In this document: in pieces, positions 1 to 8,804 of the stretch
Layout of the letters: each line of letters opens with the position of its first letter
Position numbering within the stretch: the stretch's first letter is position 1
Source: Hyphomicrobiales bacterium
GTDB taxonomy: Bacteria; Pseudomonadota; Alphaproteobacteria; Rhizobiales; Rhizobiaceae
Direction: 5' to 3'
NCBI GenBank assembly: GCA_900472575.1
Contig: UCIV01000013.1
Coordinates: 112,423-176,422, forward strand
Length of the DNA stretch: 64,000 nt
Made by a program: the position numbers and the translations under genes
Notes under the pieces: generated by a model
The model's database searches: none
What the model was told of the DNA's origin: nothing
What the model saw: the letters and a program-made list of their open reading frames with translations, nothing else

Positions 1-91
1 TGACGATGACGGCGATTTCGCCGGCCGACGCGGCTGTCGTCCCGGCAAAGGCAAGTGCTGACGCCATCAGGACCGTTGCAAGTCTACGCAT
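1..91 (-). CDS. Sugar ABC transporter substrate-binding protein (5' end only)
   Basis: Only the first 30 codons lie in the window; the gene continues off the left edge. The translation starts MRRLATVLMASALAFAG and reads as a Sec signal peptide with cleavage near the AxA at TAASA, then GEIAVIV, which resembles the first strand of RbsB-type periplasmic sugar-binding proteins. A strong ribosome binding site (AGGAGGA) sits a few bases upstream of the ATG. It is the third gene of the minus-strand cluster ATPase, permease, binding protein, the order of rbsA-rbsC-rbsB. The family call rests mainly on that context, because so little of the protein is visible. Confidence 0.7.
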   Translation of the reverse strand, partial: MRRLATVLMASALAFAGTTAASAGEIAVIV

Positions 92-206
92 GTCTTTCCT
101 CCTCGAATGACCCCGGGATATCCCTCAAAGGTCCGTTTAAAGGGAAGGCTCCTCCCCTCCCCGTGGCTTCCATAGTCAGGCCCGGCCCCCGGCCGTTCCC
201 TTATCT

Positions 207-1262
207 TCAGCGGCGATTGCGCAGCTGATCGATCCAGACGGTGACCAGAATGACGAGGCCGATGATGATCTGCTGGGTGAAGGCCGAGACGCCGTTCATG
301 TTCAATCCGTTGCGCAATATGCCGATGACGAAGGCACCGATCATCGTGCCGGAAATCGTCCCGACACCGCCGATCAGCGACGTGCCGCCGATCACGGCGC
401 TGGCAATCGCGTCGAGCTCATAAGCCACGCCCTCATTGGGCTGCGCGGTGACGAGGCGGGACATCAGCACGCAGCCGGTTAGGCCGGCGAGCGTGCCTGA
501 CACGACATAGGTAAAGGCGGTCACGCGAGAAACGTTTACGCCAGAAAGTCTCGCCGCGTCGGCATTGGAACCGATCGCATAGATATAACGGCCGAGCACC
601 GTGCGGTTCAGCACGAAGGCGGCAATGAAAGCGATGACGATCATCAGCACGACCGGATAGGGAATGCCGGGAAATGTCACGGCCGGAAATCCCTGGTCGT
701 CGATGGATTCGATCCGGAACAGAGAACCGTTACCCAGCTCGCCAAAAGCCTCACCAAGGCCGGACACAGCACGAGCGCCGGTGATCTGCAGTGCCACACC
801 ACGCGCAATCAGCATCATGCCGAGCGTCGCAATGAAGGGCGGCAGCTTCAACTGGGTGATGACGAAACCGTTGATCAGTCCACAGAGCGAGCCGGTCAGG
901 ATACCGAGCAGCATGCCGATCCAGATCGGCAGTTGCAGTTCCTTCACCGCAAGTGCCGCCACCACGCCGGCCAGCGCCAGAACCGAGCCGACCGACAGAT
1001 CGATCCCGCCGGTGATGATGACATAGGTCGCACCGATGCCCAGCAGCGCAATGGAGGTCACCTGAAGCGCAATCGTCATGCCGTTGCCGACGGTGAAGAA
1101 AGCGCTGCTTGTGGCGGAAAACACTGCCGCCAGCGCGAGCAGGCTGCCGAGTGCTGCAAATTTCTGGATGATATCCTTCTGCCGCTCGCTCAGGCGACGC
1201 CCTTGACCGGCGGCCTTCGGGGCCGGCTGCTGCGCCGGTTTTTCGCTGGTCATATCGGCCAT
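207..1262 (-). CDS. Sugar ABC transporter permease (RbsC type)
   Basis: Inner-membrane permease of the ribose/xylose-type (CUT2) importer family, forming the channel for the ATPase encoded just upstream. The protein has about ten hydrophobic segments and the family stretch GGIDLSVGSVLALAGVVAA near the N-terminus, with GTSLIGGVGTISGT and GAFVIGILRNGLN near the C-terminus. I chose the ATG at 1262 (MADMTSEK), four bases after the ATPase stop. The frame is open further upstream, but that part overlaps the ATPase gene and reads as shadow; the ATG at 1253 is also possible. Neighbours are the ATPase upstream and the binding protein 115 bp downstream. The sugar cannot be named from sequence. Confidence 0.85.
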   Translation of the reverse strand: MADMTSEKPAQQPAPKAAGQGRRLSERQKDIIQKFAALGSLLALAAVFSATSSAFFTVGNGMTIALQVTSIALLGIGATYVIITGGIDLSVGSVLALAGVVAALAVKELQLPIWIGMLLGILTGSLCGLINGFVITQLKLPPFIATLGMMLIARGVALQITGARAVSGLGEAFGELGNGSLFRIESIDDQGFPAVTFPGIPYPVVLMIVIAFIAAFVLNRTVLGRYIYAIGSNADAARLSGVNVSRVTAFTYVVSGTLAGLTGCVLMSRLVTAQPNEGVAYELDAIASAVIGGTSLIGGVGTISGTMIGAFVIGILRNGLNMNGVSAFTQQIIIGLVILVTVWIDQLRNRR

Positions 1263-1266
1263 GCTT

Positions 1267-2826
1267 TCACAATCCCTGTTCGCCGCGCCGGCCGCTGCCG
1301 GACGCGTAATGCATGATTTCTTCCTGGGAGGTCGTCCGCGTTTCAAGCGTCGCTGTGATCCGCCCACCATGGAAGACGGCGATGCGGTCGGACATGCCGA
1401 GCACTTCCGGCAGTTCGGAACTGATCAGCACAACGCCGATGCCACGTGCCGCAAGCTCGTCCATGATCTGGTAAATGGCGAATTTCGCCCCGACATCGAT
1501 ACCGCGCGTCGGTTCGTCGAAAAACATGATGCGCGGCTCGCGAAACAGCCATTTGCCGATGATGATCTTCTGCTGGTTGCCGCCGGAAAGCAGGCGAACC
1601 GGCTGGCTGAGGCTCGGCGTGCGGATGTTCAAAAGATCGACATAGCGCTGGCCCGCCTCGCGATGCCGCTTGCGGTCGATCACGCCGAAACGGCTCGCGA
1701 CCGCGCCCATCCGCGCCATGACCAGATTGGCATCGACCGGCATTTTTACCGCCAACCCCTGCGCCTTGCGGTCTTCGGAAAGATAGGCAATGCCCGCGTC
1801 GATCGCGCTGCGCGGATCGGAAATCTTCAATTCGCTTCCGTCGAGCATGATCGTCCCGGCATCGCGCGGATCGGCGCCGAAAATGGCACGTGCCACCTCC
1901 GTGCGCCCCGCCCCCATCAGCCCGGCAAAACCGAGGATCTCGCCACGGCGGATCTCGAAATTGATGTCGGAAAACACGCCGCGACTGGTCAGGCCGGTTG
2001 CGGAAAAGATCACCTTGTCGCCCGGCACCCGCGTCGGCTCGGGAAACTTGTCCTCCAGCGACCGCCCCACCATCCGCGCCACGATGTCGTCGACAGTCAG
2101 CGAAGAAAAATCATCGGTCGAGATATAGCGCCCGTCACGCAGCACAGTGACGCGATCGACGATCTCCGCCATCTCGTCCAACCGGTGCGAGATATAGATG
2201 ATGCCGGTGCCCTGGGCTTTCAGGTCGCGGATCACCTTGAACAGAAGCTGTGCCTCCTGCTCGGTCAGCGACGAGGTCGGCTCGTCCATGATCAGCACGG
2301 TCGCATCGAGCGACAGCGCCTTGGCGATTTCCACCATCTGACACTGTGCGACCGACAACGTGCGCACCTGAACATTCGGATCGATATCGACGCCAAGCCG
2401 GTCGAGACAGCGTTTTGCGTCGGCGATCAGTCGTCTCCGGTCGACGAGAAAACCGCGCCGCGGCTCGCGGGCGAGATAGATGTTTTCCGCCACTGTCAGA
2501 TGCGGAACGAGATTGAGTTCCTGGTGGATGATGGCAATGCCGGCCGCTTCCGATTGAAGCGTCGAGGCAAACTGCACCGGCTCACCCTTGAAGGTGATCG
2601 AACCGGAATTCGGCTGGTAGACGCCGCTGATGATCCTCATCAGCGTCGATTTTCCCGCCCCGTTCTCTCCACAGACGGCATGCACCTCGCCGGCGCGCAG
2701 ATCGAAACTGACGCCCGACAGGGCCTTTACGCCCGGAAATTCCTTGGACACACCCTCAAGCTTCAACAGCACGGCGTGCCCAACGGCATGACCAGCCATG
2801 CCTGCAGGTTGCGGCACTCCTCCCAT
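1267..2826 (-). CDS. Sugar ABC transporter ATP-binding protein (RbsA type)
   Basis: Double-domain ATPase that energises a CUT2 sugar importer at the inner face of the cytoplasmic membrane. The first nucleotide-binding domain has Walker A GENGAGKST (residues 53-61), signature LSVAQCQMVEI and Walker B LIMDEPTSSL. The second has the usual degenerate Walker A (GLMGAGRTE) with signature LSGGNQQKIII and IMFFDEPTRGIDVGAK. The length (519 aa) suits RbsA/XylG/MglA proteins. The ATG at 2826 (MGGVPQPAG) is preferred because GAGGAGAT stands just before it; an upstream ATG at 2877 lacks a convincing ribosome site. First gene of the operon, divergent from a GntR regulator; a repeat cluster at 2893-2981 is the likely operator. 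Confidence 0.88.
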   Translation of the reverse strand: MGGVPQPAGMAGHAVGHAVLLKLEGVSKEFPGVKALSGVSFDLRAGEVHAVCGENGAGKSTLMRIISGVYQPNSGSITFKGEPVQFASTLQSEAAGIAIIHQELNLVPHLTVAENIYLAREPRRGFLVDRRRLIADAKRCLDRLGVDIDPNVQVRTLSVAQCQMVEIAKALSLDATVLIMDEPTSSLTEQEAQLLFKVIRDLKAQGTGIIYISHRLDEMAEIVDRVTVLRDGRYISTDDFSSLTVDDIVARMVGRSLEDKFPEPTRVPGDKVIFSATGLTSRGVFSDINFEIRRGEILGFAGLMGAGRTEVARAIFGADPRDAGTIMLDGSELKISDPRSAIDAGIAYLSEDRKAQGLAVKMPVDANLVMARMGAVASRFGVIDRKRHREAGQRYVDLLNIRTPSLSQPVRLLSGGNQQKIIIGKWLFREPRIMFFDEPTRGIDVGAKFAIYQIMDELAARGIGVVLISSELPEVLGMSDRIAVFHGGRITATLETRTTSQEEIMHYASGSGRRGEQGL

Positions 2827-2892
2827 CGCGATCTCCTCTTCGCGCAAGAGCTTCCCAGGGCTCTTGCGGATTATCAAATCGCGGCCGCGTCA

Positions 2893-2981
2893 TTTGGTCA
2901 AGCCAATTTGCAGATTTTTCTTGCATCATGCCAATTATTGACGCCAATTGACGGACAACTGCTTGTTAAATACGCAATTGG
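2893..2981. promoter_or_regulatory. Candidate GntR operator cluster (CCAATT/AATTGG half-sites)
   Basis: The divergent promoter region between the sugar ATPase and the GntR gene holds an imperfect palindrome TTTGG-TCAAG-CCAAT (2893-2907). Further half-sites are CCAATT at 2931-2936 and 2944-2949 (13 bp apart, in the repeat GCCAATT...GAC) and AATTGG at 2976-2981. FadR-subfamily GntR proteins commonly bind TTGGT-N3-ACCAA-like sites, and the first palindrome differs from that by one base. Binding is inferred, not shown. Confidence 0.5.
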
Positions 2982-2991
2982 CCAGACCTCA

Positions 2992-3663
2992 ATGACGGAT
3001 ACACGACGCCTCTACCAGCAGACTGCAGACCGCGTCCGGCAGCTTATCGCCAGGGGAGATTATCAGGCCGGCGCACGCCTGCCCGCAGAGCGCGAACTCG
3101 CCCAGCAACTCGGCGTCTCACGCCCTTCGCTTCGGGAGGCGCTGATCGCGCTCGAAATCGACGGTACGATCGAGATCCGCATGGGGTCGGGCATCTACGT
3201 GCTCAACACAACAAAACCGGCCGGCAACGGCCGATCCCTGGGTGAAAGCCCGTCGGAACTGATGCAGGCGCGCGCCGTCATTGAAAGCGCCATCATTGTC
3301 CAGGCGGCAGCAACGATGTCGGAAAAGACGCTGGTCATGCTGCGCGCGACACTCAATGCCATGGCGGACGATATCGCCAACACGCGAAAACCGATCGAAC
3401 AGGACCGGGCCTTCCACCTGATCATCGCGGAAAGCACCGGCAACACGCTGTTTGCGGAGATCGTCGAAAACCTGTTCGACGAACGCCACAGCCCGCTATC
3501 TGCCGGCATCCGCGGCCATTTCGAGACGGCCGATAGCTGGACGGCAGCACTTACCGAACACCACGCCATATTGGCGGCGCTGGAAGCCCGCGATCCACTG
3601 GCAGCACAGGCGGCGATGCATTCGCACCTCACTGCGTCAGGCCGCCGCTGGCTTGAAAACTGA
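2992..3663 (+). CDS. GntR-family (FadR subfamily, FCD domain) transcriptional regulator
   Basis: A 223-aa regulator. The N-terminal winged helix is readable as YQQTADRVRQLIARGDYQAG then LPAERELAQQLGVSRPSLRE (about residues 8-50), which is the GntR signature. The C-terminal helical FCD ligand domain follows, with the usual E(x)RAxxE-like stretch (MQARAVIESAI) and two histidines in the later helices (AFHLIIAES, ALTEHHAIL) that commonly bind a metal. I start at ATG 2992 (MTDTRRLY); the frame is open far upstream but that part is antisense to the sugar ATPase. Divergent from the importer operon, so it probably controls sugar uptake, with the sugar or a derivative as ligand (inference). It ends 5 bp from the convergent aminotransferase. 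Confidence 0.9.
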   Translation: MTDTRRLYQQTADRVRQLIARGDYQAGARLPAERELAQQLGVSRPSLREALIALEIDGTIEIRMGSGIYVLNTTKPAGNGRSLGESPSELMQARAVIESAIIVQAAATMSEKTLVMLRATLNAMADDIANTRKPIEQDRAFHLIIAESTGNTLFAEIVENLFDERHSPLSAGIRGHFETADSWTAALTEHHAILAALEARDPLAAQAAMHSHLTASGRRWLEN

Positions 3664-3668
3664 GAGCT

Positions 3669-4838
3669 TTAAAGCGCGCGGATATAGCCGCTCAACCGCT
3701 CGGCAGCGTCATCGATCTGCTTGGGATCACGCAGATAACAGGCGCGCAGGAAGGTTTCGCCACCTAGGCCGAAGGCCGTACCCGGTGCAAGACCCACACC
3801 CGTCGCATCAACGATTTTGAAGGCTTCCGCACGCGCATCCGTCACGCCGTCGATTTTCAGGAAGGCGTAGAGCGCGCCCGGCGGACGACCGGTCTCGACC
3901 CGGTTCGTCGCCACCAGCGCATCGCAGAGGATGTCGCGCGAGGTCCGCGCCCGCTCGATATTGGTGCGGACGAAATCGTCGCCCTGATCCAGCGCCACGA
4001 TCGCCCCCTTCTGCATGAACTGCGCCACGCCGGAGGTTGAATACTGGATGAGATTTGTCAGCGTCTGGCCGATTTCCGCCGGCGCCACCATCCAGCCGAC
4101 GCGCCAGCCGGTCATGCACCAGTTCTTTGAAAACGACTGGGCAAAGATGATCCGATCATCCTTATCCATAACATCCATGAAGGACGGCGCGCGGGCGCCA
4201 TCGAAATAATAAAGACCATAGATCTCGTCGGCGATGATCCAGAGACCATGCTTGCGCGCCAGATCGAGCACGGCGGCCAGATCTTCCTTCGTTGCTGTCC
4301 AGCCGGTCGGGTTAGACGGCGAGTTGATGAACAACGCCTTGGTCTTCGGCGTGATCGCAGAAGCGAGGCGATCGATATCGATTTTCCATTGCCCGTCGAC
4401 GAAATCCAGCGCAACGGCTTTCGGCTTCACCTCAGCCACCAAAGCGGCATGCATCGCATTCGGCCATGACGGCGAAAAATAGATGATCTCGTCACCGGCC
4501 GAGACCGTCGCCTGGATCGCCAGCACGATCGACTGCATGCCCGACCCGGTCACATAGATATTGTCGACCGAAAGCTCGTTTGCGTAATGGCGCTGGTAAT
4601 AACGCACGATTGCCTGGCGAAGCTCGGGAATGCCCTGCGTCCACGTATAGAAGGTCTCACCCGCGACAAGCGCATCCGCCGCCGTCTTGGTGATGAAATC
4701 CGGCGTCGGCAGGTCACCCTCGCCGATCCAGAGCGGCATCAGGTTCGCGCGCCCTCTGGCATAGGTGACAATCTCGCCAATACCGCTGCGCGGTGCTGAC
4801 GCGGCGCGGGCGCTGATATCCGGTCTGATAAAATTCAT
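3669..4838 (-). CDS. Class I/II PLP-dependent aminotransferase
   Basis: Fold-type I aminotransferase of about 389 aa, cytosolic. Visible marks are the N-terminal MPLWIGEGDLPTPDFI, the GSGMQSIVLAIQA glycine-rich cofactor stretch, FINSPSNPTG, the IIADEIYGLYYF strand with the PLP-ring Asp and Tyr, and the Schiff-base lysine in FAQSFSKNWCMTGWRVGW. The C-terminal Arg for substrate carboxylate is within FLRACYLR. The ATG at 4838 (MNFIRPDI) is chosen because it begins the conserved region; the frame opens about 60 codons earlier without a good start. Downstream of an AsnC regulator and next to arginase/ornithine cyclodeaminase, so a role in amino-acid catabolism is plausible, but the specific amino donor is not determinable. 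Confidence 0.85.
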   Translation of the reverse strand: MNFIRPDISARAASAPRSGIGEIVTYARGRANLMPLWIGEGDLPTPDFITKTAADALVAGETFYTWTQGIPELRQAIVRYYQRHYANELSVDNIYVTGSGMQSIVLAIQATVSAGDEIIYFSPSWPNAMHAALVAEVKPKAVALDFVDGQWKIDIDRLASAITPKTKALFINSPSNPTGWTATKEDLAAVLDLARKHGLWIIADEIYGLYYFDGARAPSFMDVMDKDDRIIFAQSFSKNWCMTGWRVGWMVAPAEIGQTLTNLIQYSTSGVAQFMQKGAIVALDQGDDFVRTNIERARTSRDILCDALVATNRVETGRPPGALYAFLKIDGVTDARAEAFKIVDATGVGLAPGTAFGLGGETFLRACYLRDPKQIDDAAERLSGYIRAL

Positions 4839-4941
4839 GGAGGGTGTCTCGACTTGAAGAAAATCAAATTGCAGGGCGCAAGGACTAAGCGCGTCGATTG
4901 TGGCCGTCAACGGGCAGAACCGGCGCGGCACGCGAAAATGC

Positions 4942-5379
4942 TCAGAGCCGCGCTCGTGTGCTACGCGGCGTCGCCAGAAGCAGGTTCGTTTCGCTGGCCG
5001 TGATGCCCTGAACAAGCCTTATGCGACGAAGCACATTGTCGAAATCAGCCAGCGTCGCAGTCCCCAGTTCGACGATCAGATCCCAACGTCCATTGGTGGT
5101 GTGTATCTCGGAAACCTCGGGAAAACCGCCCAGCGTCTGGATCACCCGGTCGGCAACACGCCCCTCGATCTCCACCATCATGATGCCGCGCACCGGCAGC
5201 TCCACCGCATCGGCCCTGAGGATCACCGTATAACCGAGAACGTCGCGGTTTCGCTCCAGCTTTTCCATGCGTGCCCGCACCGTCGCCCTTGACGTACCGA
5301 GGTCGGCCGCCAGATCCGAAATGCTGCGGCGGGCATCGTGACGCAAAAGCGTCACCAGCTTGTGGTCGAATTCATCCAT
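4942..5379 (-). CDS. Lrp/AsnC-family transcriptional regulator
   Basis: A 145-aa protein with the standard Lrp layout. An N-terminal winged helix (MDEFDHKLVTLLRHDARRSI then LAADLGTSRATVRARMEKLE) is followed by the RAM ligand/oligomer domain (VRGIMMVEIEG, then VSEIHTTNGRWDLIVEL and ITASETNLLL). Such proteins form octamers and respond to amino acids. The gene is divergent from the arginase-cyclodeaminase pair and upstream of an aminotransferase on its own strand, matching the usual arrangement in which an AsnC/Lrp protein activates arginine or ornithine catabolism when the amino acid is present (inference). A perfect 8-bp inverted repeat in the shared promoter region is the likely binding site. 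Confidence 0.9.
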   Translation of the reverse strand: MDEFDHKLVTLLRHDARRSISDLAADLGTSRATVRARMEKLERNRDVLGYTVILRADAVELPVRGIMMVEIEGRVADRVIQTLGGFPEVSEIHTTNGRWDLIVELGTATLADFDNVLRRIRLVQGITASETNLLLATPRSTRARL

Positions 5380-5422
5380 GAACAGATTGATAGATCATGC
5401 TGCCGAAATGGAAAGCCATTTT

Positions 5423-5442
5423 ATCGATTTTGGCAAATCGAT
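5423..5442. promoter_or_regulatory. Candidate AsnC operator: perfect inverted repeat
   Basis: ATCGATTT-TGGC-AAATCGAT is a perfect 8-bp inverted repeat with a 4-bp spacer, lying between the divergent AsnC gene (start 5379) and the arginase gene (start 5495). Position, symmetry and AT-rich surroundings fit an Lrp-type binding site. Confidence 0.55.
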
Positions 5443-5494
5443 CTATTCAATCCGCCAGATAACCATGATCATTTTCAGGAAACGGAGTGACACA

Positions 5495-6415
5495 ATGCAT
5501 TGCAGACTGATAGGTATTCCTCTTCAGGACGGCGCGTCCCAACTTGGCTGCGAAATGGGACCGAGCGCGCTGCGCGTCGCAGATCTTGCGGGCGCGCTCA
5601 AAGGTCTCGGCCACGAGGTCACCGATATCGGCAATGTCGTCATTGATGAGCTTCCCGACATCCGCCACCCCAACCCGGCTGTGCGCAACCTGCCGCAGAT
5701 CGCCGCCTGGACGAAACTCCTGACCGATGTCGCCTATCGTGAAGCGGGCAAAGGCATGCCGATCTTCATGGGCGGCGATCATGCGCTCTCCGCCGGCACT
5801 ATCGCCGGTGTCGCCCGCCATGCGGCCGATGAGGGCCGCCCGCTCTTCGTCCTCTGGCTCGACGCGCACACGGATTTCCACACGTTGGAATCCACCACCA
5901 GCGGCAACCTTCACGGCCTCCCCGCCGCCTATTACACCGGCCAGCCCGGCTTTGAAGGCTACCTGCCACCGCTTTCCCATGCCGTCGACCCGGCCAATCT
6001 CTGCATGATCGGCATCCGCAGCGTCGATCCCGCCGAACGTGAAACGATCAAACGCAATGCCGTCACCGTGCACGACATGCGCAGCATCGACGAACACGGC
6101 GTCGCCGTTCTCGTCCGGCGCTTCATCGAACAGGTGGAAGCGGCAAACGGCATGCTGCATGTCAGCCTCGACGTCGATTTTCTCGACCCCTCGATTGCGC
6201 CCGCTGTCGGCACCACCGTTCCGGGCGGCGCCACTTTTCGCGAGGCGCATCTGGTGATGGAAATGCTGCATGACAGCGGCCTCGTCACCAGCCTCGATCT
6301 GGTCGAACTCAACCCCTTCCTCGACGATCGCGGCCGCACCGCCACGCTTCTCGTCGATCTCACCGCCAGCCTGATGGGACGCACCGTCCTCGACCGACCG
6401 ACAAGGAGTAACTGA
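5495..6415 (+). CDS. rocF: Arginase
   Basis: Hydrolyses L-arginine to L-ornithine and urea using a two-manganese centre; cytosolic. All metal-ligand motifs are present: GGDHALS (residues 93-99), DAHTDFH (123-129) and SLDVDFLDP (224-232). The length of 306 aa is normal. The ATG at 5495 (MHCRLIGIPL) follows GGAGTGACACA, a good ribosome site; the frame opens earlier but without one. The stop overlaps the start of the cyclodeaminase gene by one base (TGATG), implying translational coupling, so the pair converts arginine to ornithine and then to proline. Rhizobial plasmids often carry the same pair in opine or arginine catabolism. Probably controlled by the divergent AsnC regulator. Confidence 0.93.
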   Translation: MHCRLIGIPLQDGASQLGCEMGPSALRVADLAGALKGLGHEVTDIGNVVIDELPDIRHPNPAVRNLPQIAAWTKLLTDVAYREAGKGMPIFMGGDHALSAGTIAGVARHAADEGRPLFVLWLDAHTDFHTLESTTSGNLHGLPAAYYTGQPGFEGYLPPLSHAVDPANLCMIGIRSVDPAERETIKRNAVTVHDMRSIDEHGVAVLVRRFIEQVEAANGMLHVSLDVDFLDPSIAPAVGTTVPGGATFREAHLVMEMLHDSGLVTSLDLVELNPFLDDRGRTATLLVDLTASLMGRTVLDRPTRSN

Positions 6416-7494
6416 TGCCGGCCGAACAGAATCTCAACATCGTCCCCTTCATCAGCGTCGAGAACATGATGGATCTCGTGCTGTCCACCGGCACCGAGAC
6501 GTTCCTGAAGGAGCTCGCCGCCTATGTGGAGGAGGATTTTCGGCGTTGGGAGCTGTTCGACAAGGTCGCCCGCATCGCCTCGCATTCGCGTGACGGCGTG
6601 ATCGAACTGATGCCGGCAAGTGACGGCACGCTCTACGCCTTCAAATATGTCAACGGCCATCCGAAGAACACGAAAAGCGGCCGCCAGACGGTGACCGCCT
6701 TTGGCGTGCTGTCCGATGTCGAGAGCGGTTATCCGCTGCTTCTGTCGGAGATGACGATCCTGACTGCGCTGCGCACCGCCGCCACATCGGCGGTCGCCGC
6801 AAAGCACCTCGCGCCCAAGGGCGCAAAAACCATGGCGCTGATCGGCAACGGCGCCCAAAGCGAGTTCCAGGCGCTCGCCTTCCGCTCACTTCTCGGCATC
6901 GAAAACCTGCGCCTCTACGATATCGACCCGGCCGCCGCGGAGCGCTGCCGCCGCAACCTTTCGCATCTTGGTCTGAACATCACCGCCTGCCGCTCAGCGG
7001 AAGAAGCGGTTGAAGGGGCGCAGATCATCACCACAGCCACCGCCGACAAACAGAATGCAACGATCCTTTCCGACAACATGATCGGCCCCGGCGTGCATAT
7101 CAACGCCGTCGGCGGCGATTGCCCCGGCAAGACCGAGCTGCACCGGGACATCCTGTTGCGCTCGTCGATCTTCGTCGAATACCCGCCGCAAACCCGCATC
7201 GAAGGCGAAATCCAGCAGCTTGCCCCCGATCATCCGGTCACCGAACTCTGGAAGGTCATTACCGGCCAGACGACCGGCCGCGAGAGCGACACGCAGATCA
7301 CACTCTTCGACAGCGTCGGCTTCGCAACGGAAGACTTTTCCGCCCTCCGTTACGTCTATGACAAGCTGAAGGGCAGCACGCGCTTCGAAAAGCTCGACCT
7401 TGTGGCCGACCCGGACGAGCCGCGCGACCTTTTCGGCATGTTGCTGCGCCGGCAGGCGGCTGCGCAGACTTCACCGGAAGCGGCTATCGCCTAA
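6415..7494 (+). CDS. ocd: Ornithine cyclodeaminase
   Basis: NAD-dependent conversion of L-ornithine to L-proline and ammonia, in the ornithine cyclodeaminase/mu-crystallin family. Residues seen include the substrate Lys in AFKYVNGHP (about K77), the Arg in ILTALRTAATSA (about R120), the Rossmann motif ALIGNGAQSEFQALA (141-155), and VHINAVGGDCPGKTELH, which carries the catalytic Asp region. The length (359 aa) is normal for the longer bacterial form. The start ATG overlaps the arginase stop, and the ribosome site AAGGAG lies inside the end of arginase. The stop overlaps the convergent deaminase gene by four bases (CTAA), so the two transcription units meet end to end with no spacer. Confidence 0.93.
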   Translation: MPAEQNLNIVPFISVENMMDLVLSTGTETFLKELAAYVEEDFRRWELFDKVARIASHSRDGVIELMPASDGTLYAFKYVNGHPKNTKSGRQTVTAFGVLSDVESGYPLLLSEMTILTALRTAATSAVAAKHLAPKGAKTMALIGNGAQSEFQALAFRSLLGIENLRLYDIDPAAAERCRRNLSHLGLNITACRSAEEAVEGAQIITTATADKQNATILSDNMIGPGVHINAVGGDCPGKTELHRDILLRSSIFVEYPPQTRIEGEIQQLAPDHPVTELWKVITGQTTGRESDTQITLFDSVGFATEDFSALRYVYDKLKGSTRFEKLDLVADPDEPRDLFGMLLRRQAAAQTSPEAAIA

Positions 7495-8780
7495 CCCCGG
7501 CTAGTCGGATTACGGCCCATATCGATCTCCCCCGGACGTCCATCGAGCTGAAGATGCGAAATCTTCGGCTCGGTGTGGGCGATCACCTTGCCGCGACGGA
7601 TCACGGCAAGCCGCGTCGGCTTCAGCCTCAGCCCTTCCAGCACGTCCTCCGCCTGCAGTATGACGAGGTCGGCATTGCAGCCGATCGACAGGCCGTAGTT
7701 CTCCAGCCCCAACGTCTTGGCCGAATTGACGGTCAGCGCGTCAAAAATCTTCTTCTTGTCCTCGACGCCCGACATCTGCGCCACATGGATCGCCATATGT
7801 CCGACTTCCAGCATGTCGCCGGAGCCCATCGAGTACCAGGGGTCCATCACGCAGTCATGGCCGAAGGAGACGTTGAGGCCCGCCGCCATCAGCTCGCGCA
7901 CCCGCGTCATGCCGCGACGCTTCGGATAGGTGTCGTGGCGACCCTGCAGCATGATGTTGATCAGCGGGTTTGGAATGACGTTGATTTCGGCTTCCGCCAT
8001 CAGTGGAATCAGTTTCGAGACGTAATAATTGTCCATCGAATGCATCGAGGTCAGGTGCGAACCGGCAACCCGGCCCTGCAGGCCGAAACGCACGGTCTCA
8101 GCCGAGAGCGTCTCGATATGGCGAGACATGGGATCATCCGTCTCGTCGCAATGCATGTCGACCGGCAGGCCGCGATCGGCGGCGATGCGGCAAAGCGCTT
8201 CAACGGAAGCCGCGCCATCCTGCATGGTGCGCTCGAAATGCGGAATGCCGCCGACGATATCGACGCCCATGTCGAGCGCACGTTCCAGCGACTTCACGCC
8301 ATCGGCAGCACGATAATAACCGTCCTGCGGGAAGGCGACGAGCTGCAGGTCGATATAGGGGGCAACACGCTCCTTCACTTCCAGCATGGCTTCCGCCGTC
8401 ACCAGCCTCGGATCGGAGGTGTCGACATGGGTGCGGATATGCAGAAGGCCCTGGGAGACTGCGAGATCGCAATAGGCAAGCGCCCGCTCGACCAGCGCTT
8501 CCTTCTTCAACAGCGGCCGAAGCTCGCCCCAGAGCGCGATCCCTTCCAGCAGCGTGCCCGATGTGTTCATCCGCGGCAGACCGAGCGACAGCGTGGCGTC
8601 CATATGGAAATGCGGATCGACGAAGGAAGTGCTGACAAGCCGGTTCGTCGCATCGATCGTTTCCCGCGCTTCACCTGCAATATTCGCCTCTATCGCAGTA
8701 ATTTTGCCACCCGAAACGGCGATATCGACGCCCTTTCGGCCATCCGGTAGGTTGGCGTTCTTGATGATGAGATCGAACAT
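7491..8780 (-). CDS. codA: Cytosine deaminase-like amidohydrolase (CodA family)
   Basis: Metal-dependent deaminase of the CodA branch of the amidohydrolase superfamily, 429 aa and cytosolic. Metal and catalytic residues of E. coli CodA are all aligned: H57 and H59 (VDPHFHMD), Q152 (VAFPQDG), H210 and E213 (MHCDETDD), H242 (GSHLTSMHS) and D309 (GHD). The long stretch NIMLQGRHDTYPKRRG is nearly that of CodA. One difference stands out: the residue after the catalytic Asp, aspartate 314 in E. coli, is cysteine here (GHDCVMDPW). That position lines the active-site entrance and affects ring specificity, so cytosine may not be the main substrate. Last gene of the BMP transporter operon, 24 bp after a permease gene. 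Confidence 0.87.
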   Translation of the reverse strand: MFDLIIKNANLPDGRKGVDIAVSGGKITAIEANIAGEARETIDATNRLVSTSFVDPHFHMDATLSLGLPRMNTSGTLLEGIALWGELRPLLKKEALVERALAYCDLAVSQGLLHIRTHVDTSDPRLVTAEAMLEVKERVAPYIDLQLVAFPQDGYYRAADGVKSLERALDMGVDIVGGIPHFERTMQDGAASVEALCRIAADRGLPVDMHCDETDDPMSRHIETLSAETVRFGLQGRVAGSHLTSMHSMDNYYVSKLIPLMAEAEINVIPNPLINIMLQGRHDTYPKRRGMTRVRELMAAGLNVSFGHDCVMDPWYSMGSGDMLEVGHMAIHVAQMSGVEDKKKIFDALTVNSAKTLGLENYGLSIGCNADLVILQAEDVLEGLRLKPTRLAVIRRGKVIAHTEPKISHLQLDGRPGEIDMGRNPTSRG

Positions 8781-8804
8781 GAAAGGCTCCTCGCAATTGA
8801 AAAC

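Noticed and set aside
1261..2991. Upstream extension of the GntR reading frame across the sugar ATPase
   Set aside because: Only the part from 2992 has GntR resemblance; the rest is antisense to a well-supported ATPase gene.
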